Source: Spirochaetales bacterium (GTDB taxonomy: Bacteria; Spirochaetota; Spirochaetia; Treponematales; Treponemataceae). From it: a stretch of DNA of 64,000 bases. Position numbers and translations under genes: made by a program. Location: assembly GCA_029098225.1 (NCBI GenBank), contig JAQXNX010000010.1, forward strand, positions 248,001 through 312,000, in the 5' to 3' direction. This document shows positions 17,435-26,287 of this stretch, piece after piece (within the stretch, counting starts at the first letter, position 1; each line of letters opens with the position of its first letter). The notes under the pieces are model-generated. The model was not told the DNA's origin. It did not search any database and saw nothing but the letters and a program-made list of their open reading frames with translations.

Positions 17435-18859
17435 ATGTCAGAAAAAATGTATGAAGAAGCATGGAACTATACAATGGAAATGCTTCATAACGAGTATAAA
17501 AGTCAGAATAAAGAAAAAGAATTTGTTTTCCGCTTCAATATGAAATATGTTGAAGAAACTATGGATTCTATAACTGTTTCTGTTTCTTCTCAATTTTTAA
17601 AAGACATGATGGAAAAATATAAAAGTTTTGAAATTGTTCAGGAAAAATTGAGGGAAGTTACTGGACAAGCTGACATTAAATTAAATTGCATAATTTCTGA
17701 TGAAGCTGGAAAAACGGTTGAGCATTCAGTTGTAGAGCCGGTAGAAAAAAAGCGAAATGATGAACGAACAGAATCAGAAAAAAATTCTGTTACAAAAATT
17801 CAACCGGAAGTAAAGGAAAAAGGAAAGCATTCAACGCTTGACGAAAAATTTACCTTTGAATCCTTTATTGCAGGCGAAAACAGCAATTTTGCATATAATG
17901 CTTCTATAGTTGCAGCAAAGGAACCAGGAAAAAAATATAATCCGCTTTTGCTTTATGGTGGTTCTGGGCTTGGAAAAACACACCTTATGCAGGCAATCGG
18001 AAATTATATTCATAAAAATAATCCCGAAAAATTAAAAATCTGCTATGTTTCGGCTGAAAATTTTACGAATGAATTTATTCTTTCTACAAAAGAAAAAACA
18101 ACAACAGCTTTTAAAAATAAATACAGAAATCTTGATGTTCTTCTGCTGGATGATATTCATTTTTTGCAGGGAAAAGAAGCAACTCAGGAAGAATTATTTT
18201 ATACCTTCGAAGCTCTTTCTCAAAAAAAGGCACAGATGGTTTTTACCTGCGACCGTAAGCTTAGAGAAATAAAAGAAATGACAGAACGTCTTGTAAGCAG
18301 AATTGGAAGCGGAATGATTATAGACCTTCAGCCTCCAAATTATGAAACAAGAGTGGCAATTCTTCAGAAAAAACTTGATATTCTTGGTAAGCAGTTAAAG
18401 CTGGAAGTTGTTGAATATATTGCAAAATCAATAGAAAGTAATGTGCGTGAACTTGAAACTGGTCTTATAAAGGTTTTAGGTTATATGGATTTAATAGGCG
18501 AAGAGCCTTCTCTGGAAGTTGTAAAAAAATTACTTCAGGATTTAATCAGCACAAATGCAGACAGCAATATTTCTCTTGATGCAATTGTTAAAGTAATTGC
18601 AGATAACTATCAAATTTCTGTTTCGGATTTAAAAGGCAAAAAAAGAGACAAAAAATTTGCGCTTCCAAGGCAAATTGCAGTATATCTTTCGCGTGAGCTT
18701 ACAGAAATTACATATACAGAACTTGCTCAGGAATTTGGAAAAGATCATTCAACAATGATGCATTCTTACGAAAAAATTGAAGGTCTTATAAAAACAGATC
18801 CTTCAATGTCTTCTAAAATTCAGATTTTTAAGCGCGAAATAAAAGAATACAAAAAATAA
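17435..18859 (+). CDS. dnaA: Chromosomal replication initiator DnaA
   Basis: The 474-residue protein starts replication by binding DnaA boxes and melting origin DNA. It has an N-terminal DnaB-contact domain, a charged linker (about 90-140), the AAA+ domain with Walker A GGSGLGKTHL and Walker B LLLDDIHFL, and the C-terminal DNA-binding domain IV with the signature FGKDHSTMMHSYEKI. The start MSEKMYEEAW matches the usual N-terminus. The mRNA may be leaderless. The adjoining dnaN, recF and DUF721 genes give the classical origin order. Confidence 0.97.
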   Translation: MSEKMYEEAWNYTMEMLHNEYKSQNKEKEFVFRFNMKYVEETMDSITVSVSSQFLKDMMEKYKSFEIVQEKLREVTGQADIKLNCIISDEAGKTVEHSVVEPVEKKRNDERTESEKNSVTKIQPEVKEKGKHSTLDEKFTFESFIAGENSNFAYNASIVAAKEPGKKYNPLLLYGGSGLGKTHLMQAIGNYIHKNNPEKLKICYVSAENFTNEFILSTKEKTTTAFKNKYRNLDVLLLDDIHFLQGKEATQEELFYTFEALSQKKAQMVFTCDRKLREIKEMTERLVSRIGSGMIIDLQPPNYETRVAILQKKLDILGKQLKLEVVEYIAKSIESNVRELETGLIKVLGYMDLIGEEPSLEVVKKLLQDLISTNADSNISLDAIVKVIADNYQISVSDLKGKKRDKKFALPRQIAVYLSRELTEITYTELAQEFGKDHSTMMHSYEKIEGLIKTDPSMSSKIQIFKREIKEYKK

Positions 18860-18989
18860 AAGCCTGTTAACTGTTAAATTGAAAATGCATTTTACTCTTG
18901 TGGAAGATTGCGAATTCTTCTATTGAAAAATCGATTATATTCTTATACAATTATATTGAAGTAAAATTCAATAAAAAGGCTGGTGAATT
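18860..18989. other. dnaA-dnaN intergenic region, possible oriC
   Basis: This 130-base AT-rich gap holds one weak DnaA-box match in reverse orientation (TGTGGAAGA at 18899-18907, seven of nine) and a TTATACAAT partial match further on. No tandem array is seen. It ends in the SD (GGTGA) of dnaN. An origin here or just upstream of dnaA is plausible but unproven. Confidence 0.3.
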
Positions 18990-20114
18990 ATGAAATTTAC
19001 ATTTGATCGCGATTCAATGGTAAAAGAGATTTCTATTGCACAGGAAATCATAACAAATAAAAGTCCAATTTCAATACTTTCTAATATTCTGATTATTGCA
19101 GAAAACAATATGCTTACTATTAAGGCAACCGATTCTACCTTAAAATTTACAACTACAATTCCTGTAGATATTCAGGAACCGGGAAGAACAACAATTTACT
19201 GCGATAAGTTTATGAGTATTTTGTCTTCACTTCCTTCCGGAGATATTGAATTCATTCAGGAAGACATAGAAGTTACAATCAAGCCTATTTCTAAACGCTT
19301 TACTGCAAAGCTTAAGAGTCAGACAAGTGATAAATTCCCAGAAATTGGAACAAGCGAAAATGTTCCTTTCTTTGATATTTCATCAAAAGATTTTAAAGAA
19401 ATGATTAAAGAAACTATTTTTGCTGTTTCTTCAGATCATAACCGCTATTTTATGACTGGTGTATATTTTGTAAAAGAAGGCGATATTCTTACAATGGTTG
19501 CAACTGATGGACGCCGTCTTTCATGCGAAACAAAAAATATTGTTAATATTCCAGATTTCCAGCCTGCAATTATTCCTACAAAAATTCTTTCCTGCGTATT
19601 AAAAAATGCTCCGGAAGAAGGAAATATTCAGATTGCCGTAGTTGATAAATCTGTATTTGTAAAATTTGCAAATGTTGAATTCTCTTCTGTATTAATTGAC
19701 GGTCAGTTCCCTAATTATAAAAAAGTTATTCCGGAAAACCTTGAACAGTCAATTATGGTTAATAAAGCAGATCTTGAAGCTGCCCTTAAACGTACAACAA
19801 TTATGGCAGAAAAAAATGTTAATAGAATCATCTTTAGAATTACTGATGGTGAATTAAAGCTTATTACTCCAGAAACAGAATCTGGTACAGCAGAAGAAAC
19901 AATTCCTTGTCGTTATGCCGGCGAGCCTATTAATCTTGCCTTGAACTATGTATATGTTTCTGAACCATTAAAGGTTATAGATTCAGAAAACATTGTTTTT
20001 GAATTTTCTGCAAATAAAGAAGATGGCGAAGATGCAAATATTACAAAGGCTTTAATTATTCGTGGAGAACCTGCAAAAGATTATATCCATGTAGTAATGC
20101 CATTAACTAACTAA
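18990..20114 (+). CDS. dnaN: DNA polymerase III sliding clamp (beta)
   Basis: The 374-residue ring subunit tethers the polymerase to DNA. The three repeated clamp domains are recognisable: MKFTFDRDSMVKEISIAQ at the start, VATDGRRLSCE in the middle, and the C-terminal VVMPLTN, close to the family's usual PMR/L ending. Length is typical. It sits between dnaA and recF, and its SD overlaps GGTGAATT. Confidence 0.96.
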   Translation: MKFTFDRDSMVKEISIAQEIITNKSPISILSNILIIAENNMLTIKATDSTLKFTTTIPVDIQEPGRTTIYCDKFMSILSSLPSGDIEFIQEDIEVTIKPISKRFTAKLKSQTSDKFPEIGTSENVPFFDISSKDFKEMIKETIFAVSSDHNRYFMTGVYFVKEGDILTMVATDGRRLSCETKNIVNIPDFQPAIIPTKILSCVLKNAPEEGNIQIAVVDKSVFVKFANVEFSSVLIDGQFPNYKKVIPENLEQSIMVNKADLEAALKRTTIMAEKNVNRIIFRITDGELKLITPETESGTAEETIPCRYAGEPINLALNYVYVSEPLKVIDSENIVFEFSANKEDGEDANITKALIIRGEPAKDYIHVVMPLTN

Positions 20115-20123
20115 TTATTGCGA

Positions 20124-20161
20124 GCCAGATTGCAGAGCTTTATAGTTATTTGCAGTCTGGC
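20124..20161 (+). other. Inverted repeat between dnaN and recF
   Basis: GCCAGATTGCA (20124-20134) and TGCAGTCTGGC (20151-20161) pair in ten of eleven positions around a 16-base AT-rich loop. No T-run follows, so it is a poor terminator. The 3' arm runs straight into GGGGGC just before the TTG start of recF, so the stem could hide or expose recF's ribosome site. Confidence 0.5.
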
Positions 20162-20175
20162 GGGGGCGCATTACT

Positions 20176-21273
20176 TTGCCTTTTTTGTATCAGACATTTT
20201 ATAATTTCAGGAATCTTAAAAACGATACAATTGATCTTTCTTCAAAGGAAGTGTTTTTTGTTGGAGAAAATGGTCAGGGTAAAAGTAATATTCTTGAATC
20301 GCTTTATTATTCTTCCTATGGAATTTCCTTTAGAACTCATGTAGATGCCCAGATTATAAAAAACGGTGAGCAGAATTTTAGTTTAAATTGTTTATTTCAG
20401 CGGGAATCTGATACTCAAAAAGTTACTATAATTTTTGATAATAATAAAAAGCGCATTGAAAAAAACGGAAAGAAAGTTCAGGATAGAAAAGAAATAATTA
20501 ATACAATTCCCTGCATTCTTTTTTGTCATGACGATTTAAGATTTGCAACTGGAGAACCTGAAGCAAGGAGATTCTTTTTTGACCAGTCACTTTCGTTATT
20601 TGATTCATGTTATCTTGATGATTTAAGAAATTATAAAAAGGTTTTAAAATCACGCAACCTGCTTTTAAAAAATCATGAATACGAAATGCTTGATGCTTAT
20701 GATTCTCAGCTGGCTAAATATGGAAGAATTGTCTGTGAACGAAGAAAAAAGGTAATTTTTCAGTTTAATCAGGTTTTTGGAAAAATCTATGAAGAAATAA
20801 CTGGAATTAATGATTTGAAAATTTCTTATCATTCTTCGTGGAAGGCTTCAGAAGATGAAACGGCTATTCCGGATGAAAACGAAATTATACAGCAGCTTAT
20901 GGCGCGGCGCGATAAAGATAAATTCATGGAAACAACCATAACAGGTCCGCACCGCGATAGAATAGATTTTGTAAGGAATCATCATCTTTTTGTTCCTACG
21001 GCTTCTACCGGGCAGTGCCGATTAATTTCTCTTTTACTCCGGGTTGCTCAGGCAGTCTGCTATACAAGAGTTACAGGTTTAAAACCTGTTTTATTAATGG
21101 ATGATGTATTGCTGGAACTTGATCCTGATAAGCGCGCAAAACTTACGGCAATGCTTCCTGAATATGATCAGCTTTTCTGCACATTTTTGCCCGGCGAGCC
21201 GTATGAACGGTACATGCATGATGTTACAAAAGTTTATGATATAAGAGGTGGAGAATGGACTCTTCGAAAATAA
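20176..21273 (+). CDS. recF: DNA replication/repair protein RecF
   Basis: The 365-residue SMC-like ATPase loads RecA at gaps. It has Walker A VGENGQGKSNILE near residue 33, the signature region ASTGQCRLISLLLRVAQ and Walker B PVLLMDDVLLELD. The family's RecF/SMC arrangement is complete. The start is a TTG, chosen because the N-terminus aligns with RecF (FYNFRNL); the G-rich stretch before it may be its ribosome site. The last 19 bases overlap the DUF721 gene. Confidence 0.95.
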   Translation: MPFLYQTFYNFRNLKNDTIDLSSKEVFFVGENGQGKSNILESLYYSSYGISFRTHVDAQIIKNGEQNFSLNCLFQRESDTQKVTIIFDNNKKRIEKNGKKVQDRKEIINTIPCILFCHDDLRFATGEPEARRFFFDQSLSLFDSCYLDDLRNYKKVLKSRNLLLKNHEYEMLDAYDSQLAKYGRIVCERRKKVIFQFNQVFGKIYEEITGINDLKISYHSSWKASEDETAIPDENEIIQQLMARRDKDKFMETTITGPHRDRIDFVRNHHLFVPTASTGQCRLISLLLRVAQAVCYTRVTGLKPVLLMDDVLLELDPDKRAKLTAMLPEYDQLFCTFLPGEPYERYMHDVTKVYDIRGGEWTLRK

Positions 21274-21860
21274 TTTCCAGCAAAGATATGATGAAAAGCT
21301 TTGGCGGATTTTCTGTAAACGCGAATTCTTTGGGAGAAGAAAAAAACATATTTACTATCTGGAAAAAAGTTGTTCTTGGAATTCATTCTTATAAGAATGA
21401 AAGCGAAAATAATGAAAAACGAATGCCTATTGGAGAAAGGCTTGCAGGAAATACTCGCGTTGTAGATTTAAAGAACGGAACTCTTCTTGTAGAAACAGAT
21501 CATCCGGGATGGATTCAGTATTTGAATATGTATAAAAAATTTATTCTTCGTGGAATAAATATGTATCTTCCGGAGCTTAAGGTAAAGAATCTTGCCTTCA
21601 GGACTTCTGGTTCATCATTTACTTTAAATGGAGAAAAAACCGAAGCTTATGATGCTTCTGTAAAAAAAGCACGTGATGAAATGCTTGCAAAAATGGAAGA
21701 AACAGAAAAAGAAATCGAAAAGCTTTTTCCTCAAAAAGCAGGAGAAGCTTCTTCTGGCGGAAATGGAGTAAAACCAAAGAAAAATCCGCTTCCACCGGAG
21801 CTGCTTGTTAAATTAGAAAACATACGTCAAACTATGTTGACCAATTCAGAAAATAAATGA
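21255..21860 (+). CDS. DUF721/DciA-like protein
   Basis: The 201-residue protein has the DUF721 core (FTIWKKVVLG, then NGTLLVETDHPGWIQYL) and a C-terminal charged tail. DciA-type proteins in this family help load the replicative helicase, and the gene often follows recF as here. The start overlaps recF by 19 bases, so the two are translationally coupled. DciA function in this organism is inferred from family and place only. Confidence 0.75.
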   Translation: MDSSKIISSKDMMKSFGGFSVNANSLGEEKNIFTIWKKVVLGIHSYKNESENNEKRMPIGERLAGNTRVVDLKNGTLLVETDHPGWIQYLNMYKKFILRGINMYLPELKVKNLAFRTSGSSFTLNGEKTEAYDASVKKARDEMLAKMEETEKEIEKLFPQKAGEASSGGNGVKPKKNPLPPELLVKLENIRQTMLTNSENK

Positions 21861-21968
21861 TATATTTATAGCCACTTTCATTAATATTTCTCGCATTGTT
21901 GTTATGCGCAATGAATGTCGGGTTTTTAAATTTTGAAAATTATTATAAATATATAAGGAGTACGTTCT

Positions 21969-22124
21969 ATGAAAAGAACATATCAACCAAGTAAAGTAAA
22001 AAGAAACCGAAAATTTGGATTCCGTGCCAGAATGGCTACAAAAGGTGGACGCAAAGTTCTCGCAAGAAGAAGAGCTAAGGGAAGAGCAAAACTTAGCGTT
22101 GCTGACGAAAATAAAAAGTATTAA
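21969..22124 (+). CDS. rpmH: Ribosomal protein L34
   Basis: This 51-residue basic protein starts [20 protein letters not shown], the L34 signature, and continues with the conserved [19 protein letters not shown] segment. It is just ahead of rnpA, the standard order. An SD AAGGAG lies eight bases before the ATG. Confidence 0.96.
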   Translation: MKRTYQPSKVKRNRKFGFRARMATKGGRKVLARRRAKGRAKLSVADENKKY

Positions 22125-22133
22125 TTTTTAGGG

Positions 22134-22496
22134 ATGGCAACAGAATTATTAACGACAGGATCATTTAATCGTAAAGAGCGAATAAAAAATCCTGCCGATT
22201 TTAAATATCTGTTTAAAAACGGAAATAAAGTAAGTATTCCGGGAGCAAAGCTGTTTTATGCAGAAAATAATCTTGGAATAAACCGTGTTGGTTTTCCTTT
22301 GAATCGTGGATACGGTAACGCTGTTCAAAGGAACTTATCAAAAAGATACAGCCGGGAAGTCTATCGTTTAATTAAATCACATCTGAACACTGGATATGAT
22401 ATGTTGTTTTTAATCTATCCTGGAAATGATTCGTTCAACTCGCGATGTGAGCAAATTCGTTTATTATGCCAGAAGGCAGGTTTAATTGAGGAATGA
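22134..22496 (+). CDS. rnpA: Ribonuclease P protein component
   Basis: The 120-residue basic protein assists the RNase P RNA in 5' tRNA processing. It has the RNR-type motif GNAVQRNLSKRYSREVYR near residues 60-80 and the expected F-x-x-LF N-terminal region (ADFKYLFKNG). Nine bases separate rpmH and rnpA. The sequence lacks a strong SD; coupling to rpmH is likely. Confidence 0.92.
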   Translation: MATELLTTGSFNRKERIKNPADFKYLFKNGNKVSIPGAKLFYAENNLGINRVGFPLNRGYGNAVQRNLSKRYSREVYRLIKSHLNTGYDMLFLIYPGNDSFNSRCEQIRLLCQKAGLIEE

Positions 22497-22499
22497 ATT

Positions 22500-22766
22500 A
22501 TGAATCTTGATGAGGGATTTCATAAATTTTCCATTTGGAACTCTATCAGGAATTTTATTATTAAATTTCTGTGTTTCTTAATTAGAATTTACCAGATTTG
22601 TATTTCTCCGTTGTTTCCAAATACATGCAGGTTTACACCCACTTGTTCTGCATATGCTGTGGAAGCAATAAAAAAATATGGTCCAGTAAAAGGTTGTCTG
22701 CTGGCAGCAAAGCGAATTTTAAGATGCAATCCGTATTGTAAAGGCGGATACGACCCTGTGCCTTAG
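22500..22766 (+). CDS. yidD: Membrane protein insertion factor YidD
   Basis: The 88-residue protein has an N-terminal amphipathic helix and the YidD core [20 protein letters not shown] followed by [17 protein letters not shown]. It assists YidC-dependent membrane insertion. It begins three bases after rnpA ends and is followed by yidC. Confidence 0.94.
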   Translation: MNLDEGFHKFSIWNSIRNFIIKFLCFLIRIYQICISPLFPNTCRFTPTCSAYAVEAIKKYGPVKGCLLAAKRILRCNPYCKGGYDPVP

Positions 22767-22783
22767 CCAATAGGAGAAAAAAA

Positions 22784-24595
22784 TTGAATAAAAACACAGT
22801 CTGGTTTATTATCATTTCAACACTGATTATAATTGGTTCTTATCTTATTATACCAATGATATTTCCATCACTTAAAATGACACCAGTTTCTTCTGGAAAA
22901 GAAATTGCGGAAACCAAAGAAACTAAAGAAGAATCTGCAGTTAATACAGAGCTTGCAGAATTCAGTGTTTTTGATGAAAATTCAGAAAATGCTGATGAAG
23001 CAGCTGAAGAAAAAGAAGTTCTTACAGAACAGACTTTTACTGTAAATACAAATGTTGCAGAAATTGTTCTTACAAATAAAGGTGGAGATATTATAAGCTT
23101 TAAGTTGAATAAGCATTATGATATGGAAACTGATGATGGCGTACAGCTTGCAGATAACGTAAATAAAGCAAACCGTGCGTGTGCACTTTCATTAGGAAAG
23201 GCAGACAATTCTATTACAGACAAAATTTTTGCTGTAGAAAAAATAGATGATTACACTTATCTTTTTAAACAGAATCTGATGATTAATGGCAGAAAAGTTA
23301 TGGTTGGTAAAAAATATACTTTTATGCCGGATGAATATGTTTTCAAATTAGAGGTTCTTTTCCATGACAGCGAAGGCCGCGGAATAGATTTTGACGGAAC
23401 ATCTTATACACTCCGTACATCTCCTCAGATAGGTCCGCATTATTATGCAAAACGCGACAAATACGAAAATCGTACATTCCTTGCATTTAATGGCAAAAAG
23501 ACAAAAAAAATTATGGTTGGAACCAATCAGTTCAATAAATATGATAAAAATGCAATCTGGACAGGAATTGCAGGAAAATATTTTATAGAAATTGTAATTC
23601 CTTCAAAACCAGAAATTGTAAATTCATATTATTATTCTTCAAAAGTAGAAGTAAATGATTATGCAAATGCACAGAGCTTTATAGAAAGAAAAGCATTTAC
23701 AGGAAGCGACATTCAGGATTCATATTTTATTTATTATGGTCCAAGAAATGATGAAGATTTAAAGCGTTATAATGTTGCAGATAAAAACGGATGGTCACTC
23801 AGCGGATATCGTTTAAATGAAGGCTTGCAGACTTATGACTGGCTTAAATGGCTTGAATCAATTCTTAAATTTTTCCTTGAACAGATTCATAAAGTTGTTC
23901 GTAACTGGGGTGTTGCAATTATTATTCTTACACTCATTCTTAGAGTTTTATTATTCCCACTTTCTAAAAAGCAGTCTATGGGAACTCTTAAAATGCAGGA
24001 ATTGCAGCCAAAGCTTCAGGCAATTCAGGCTAAATACAAAGATGATCAGCAGAAACTCCAGATAGAAACACAAAAGCTTTATAAACAGGCCGGATACAAT
24101 CCTGCAAGCGGATGTCTTCCAATGATAATTCAAATGATGATTTTGTTTGCAATGTTTGATATGTTCAACAATTATTTTGAATTCCGTGGTGCAGAATTTA
24201 TTCCGGGATGGATTCCTGATTTGTCTCGTGGTGATCATATTGCTACATTAAAATTTACAATTCCTTTACTTAGAACAGAAGAAGTTCGTTTATTGCCAAT
24301 AATTTATGTAATTACTCAGCTTCTTTATGGTAAATTTACACAAAACGGTGGTATGACAACTGGTTCTAATCAGACTAAGATGACTATGAAGTTTATGACT
24401 TATGGTATGCCGCTTATATTCTTCTTCATTTTCTATAGTGCTCCGGCTGGTCTTATTCTTTACTGGACAGTAAGTAATCTTTTCCAGATGATTCAGCAGA
24501 TTATTATTAATAAAATGGTGAAGGCAAAGAAAGAGGAAATGGCATCAAATCAGCCACAACAGAAGGTAATTCCTCCTAAAGGAAAGAGAAAGTAA
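22784..24595 (+). CDS. yidC: Membrane protein insertase YidC
   Basis: The 603-residue protein starts at a TTG with an SD (AGGAGA). An N-terminal signal-anchor helix is followed by a large periplasmic beta-sandwich domain (residues about 80-350), typical of Gram-negative-type YidC, then the conserved C-terminal membrane core (VAIIILTLILRVLLFPLSKKQ, ASGCLPMIIQMMILFAMFDMF, PLIFFFIFYSAPAGLILYWTVSNLFQ). The basic tail may touch ribosomes. It inserts and folds inner-membrane proteins. Confidence 0.96.
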   Translation: MNKNTVWFIIISTLIIIGSYLIIPMIFPSLKMTPVSSGKEIAETKETKEESAVNTELAEFSVFDENSENADEAAEEKEVLTEQTFTVNTNVAEIVLTNKGGDIISFKLNKHYDMETDDGVQLADNVNKANRACALSLGKADNSITDKIFAVEKIDDYTYLFKQNLMINGRKVMVGKKYTFMPDEYVFKLEVLFHDSEGRGIDFDGTSYTLRTSPQIGPHYYAKRDKYENRTFLAFNGKKTKKIMVGTNQFNKYDKNAIWTGIAGKYFIEIVIPSKPEIVNSYYYSSKVEVNDYANAQSFIERKAFTGSDIQDSYFIYYGPRNDEDLKRYNVADKNGWSLSGYRLNEGLQTYDWLKWLESILKFFLEQIHKVVRNWGVAIIILTLILRVLLFPLSKKQSMGTLKMQELQPKLQAIQAKYKDDQQKLQIETQKLYKQAGYNPASGCLPMIIQMMILFAMFDMFNNYFEFRGAEFIPGWIPDLSRGDHIATLKFTIPLLRTEEVRLLPIIYVITQLLYGKFTQNGGMTTGSNQTKMTMKFMTYGMPLIFFFIFYSAPAGLILYWTVSNLFQMIQQIIINKMVKAKKEEMASNQPQQKVIPPKGKRK

Positions 24596-24662
24596 AATCA
24601 GCCCGAACAGGTTTAATGATTAATAATTAAGAAGAAATGCCGTAGAGGCTAAGGAGTATAAA

Positions 24663-25355
24663 ATGACATACGAATTTGAAGGTAAAACAGAAAAAGAAGC
24701 TATTGAACTTGCAGCAAACGAACTTGGACTTGAAAGAGATCAGTTTGATGTAGAAATTCTTGAAACTCAGAAAAAATCAATTTTTTCTAAGGGATATGTA
24801 AAAATCCGCATTCACACATTAGATGATGAAGGCAGCTTTGGAAAGAAAAATATTGAAGAAAATCATTCACGAATTGTAGTTGATCCACTTCCACAGGGAG
24901 AATTCGAACAGAAGCTGATAGAATTTATTTCTAACATTGTAGAAAAAATGGGTTACAGCGTAAAAGTAGAAGTTTCTTACAGAGAAGATAAAAAGCTTGG
25001 AATTAGAATGGATTCTCCAAATTCTTCAATTCTTATTGGAAGAAAAGGAAAGAATCTTGATGCTCTTCAGCTTCTTGCAAATATTTACGCAGGCCGTCTT
25101 GGACATGAAGAAGTACGTGTAATTCTTGATACAGAGAACTATAGAATCCGCAGAGAAGAATCTTTAGTTCGTCTTGCTTACAATACAGCAGATAAGGTTC
25201 GTTCAACAAAACGTTCAATCTTGCTTGAACCAATGAATCCTTTTGAAAGAAGACTTATTCACACAACTTTAAATGATATTCCAGATGTAGAAACAAAGAG
25301 TGAAGGCGAAGGTCTTTTTAAGCAGGTTAGAGTTATTTATAAAGGAATCCGCTAG
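24663..25355 (+). CDS. jag: Jag/KhpB-type RNA-binding protein
   Basis: The 230-residue protein has the N-terminal Jag domain (TYEFEGKTEKEAIELAANELG), a KH-type region (SSILIGRKGKNLDALQLLANI), and a C-terminal R3H domain (ERRLIHTTLNDIPDVETKSEGEG). It binds RNA and, in other bacteria, couples to cell-wall elongation and division control. The position after yidC is the usual one, and an SD (AAGGAG) is present. Confidence 0.92.
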   Translation: MTYEFEGKTEKEAIELAANELGLERDQFDVEILETQKKSIFSKGYVKIRIHTLDDEGSFGKKNIEENHSRIVVDPLPQGEFEQKLIEFISNIVEKMGYSVKVEVSYREDKKLGIRMDSPNSSILIGRKGKNLDALQLLANIYAGRLGHEEVRVILDTENYRIRREESLVRLAYNTADKVRSTKRSILLEPMNPFERRLIHTTLNDIPDVETKSEGEGLFKQVRVIYKGIR

Positions 25356-25375
25356 AATCGGGTAGAAAAAGAATT

Positions 25376-25399
25376 CTGCCGGCTGAAATTTTCCGGCAG
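25376..25399. terminator. Hairpin after jag
   Basis: CTGCCGG (25376-25382) and CCGGCAG (25393-25399) form a perfect seven-base stem with outer GAAT/ATTC near-pairing. A T-rich stretch follows but no strict U-run, so it may be a weak or non-canonical terminator closing the origin operon. Confidence 0.5.
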
Positions 25400-25466
25400 A
25401 TTCAATTTCGTAACATCTATTATTATTTTTTGTTTTAATGGATGTTATGTAAAGCGGAGGACTTTT

Positions 25467-26273
25467 GTGAAAAAAAATTATAAAAATTTTTTTATTTTTG
25501 GTTTATTACTTACCGGTTTTTCTTTTGTTCATGCACAGTCTGATATGTTAAAAAATTTAGTGCCTTCTAATCTATACAATGAATTAATTACAAACGGAAA
25601 AGTCACAGAGTACCGTGATGATGGTTCTATGACTTTAAAATATCTTCCCGAAACTGACTATTCTAAAATTATTAAAGATGGAATGGTAGAAAAGGCAAAA
25701 AAAAATTATCCGTTTACTTTTGAAGGTCTTTATTATGCAAAAAAAACTGATTTGCTGAATAATAGTAATGCTAAGGATTCAGATTTAACAATTGATGATG
25801 TTTCCAGAGTTTGTCGTTCTGTTTCTAAAATGCAGGGAATGACATATTATTCAACAACAAAAAAGAAGGTTAGAGTTTTGTATGATAAAGCTTATATGGT
25901 AAAAGCCGAAAACAGCAATGAAAAAATTGAAGATCAGAATACTGGAAATGCGGATGGTCAAATTTCTTATTGTATGCAGGACGATGCTTCATTTGGTGTA
26001 AATCATTATAAGCTTACTTATTATCAGAATGAAAATACACTGCTTTGTGAATTCTGTATTACAGATACTATGGGCTTAGGACCATTTAAGGCAATCTATC
26101 CGGATAAAATGAAAATTTATATTCTTGTCGTAGATTGCGGAGAAGATCTGCTTCTTTATCTTTGTACAGATTTAGACAGTGTAAAATTTCCTGGAATAAA
26201 AAATCAGATAACAGATTCTATGACAACAAGAATGGATGCTGTTTACGAATGGTTTTATAAGCAGTTTTATTAA
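25467..26273 (+). CDS. Secreted hypothetical protein
   Basis: The 268-residue protein starts at a GTG with a strong SD (GCGGAGG). The N-terminal signal peptide is clear (KKNYKNFFIFGLLLTGFSFVHAQS). The rest is a single mature domain with scattered aromatic and charged residues and no motif I recognise. It resembles treponemal secreted proteins of unknown function (a DUF6675-like assignment is only a guess). It is co-transcribed with the immunophilin gene, which starts 14 bases after its stop. Confidence 0.7.
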   Translation: MKKNYKNFFIFGLLLTGFSFVHAQSDMLKNLVPSNLYNELITNGKVTEYRDDGSMTLKYLPETDYSKIIKDGMVEKAKKNYPFTFEGLYYAKKTDLLNNSNAKDSDLTIDDVSRVCRSVSKMQGMTYYSTTKKKVRVLYDKAYMVKAENSNEKIEDQNTGNADGQISYCMQDDASFGVNHYKLTYYQNENTLLCEFCITDTMGLGPFKAIYPDKMKIYILVVDCGEDLLLYLCTDLDSVKFPGIKNQITDSMTTRMDAVYEWFYKQFY

Positions 26274-26287
26274 TGCGGAGGAAAAAA

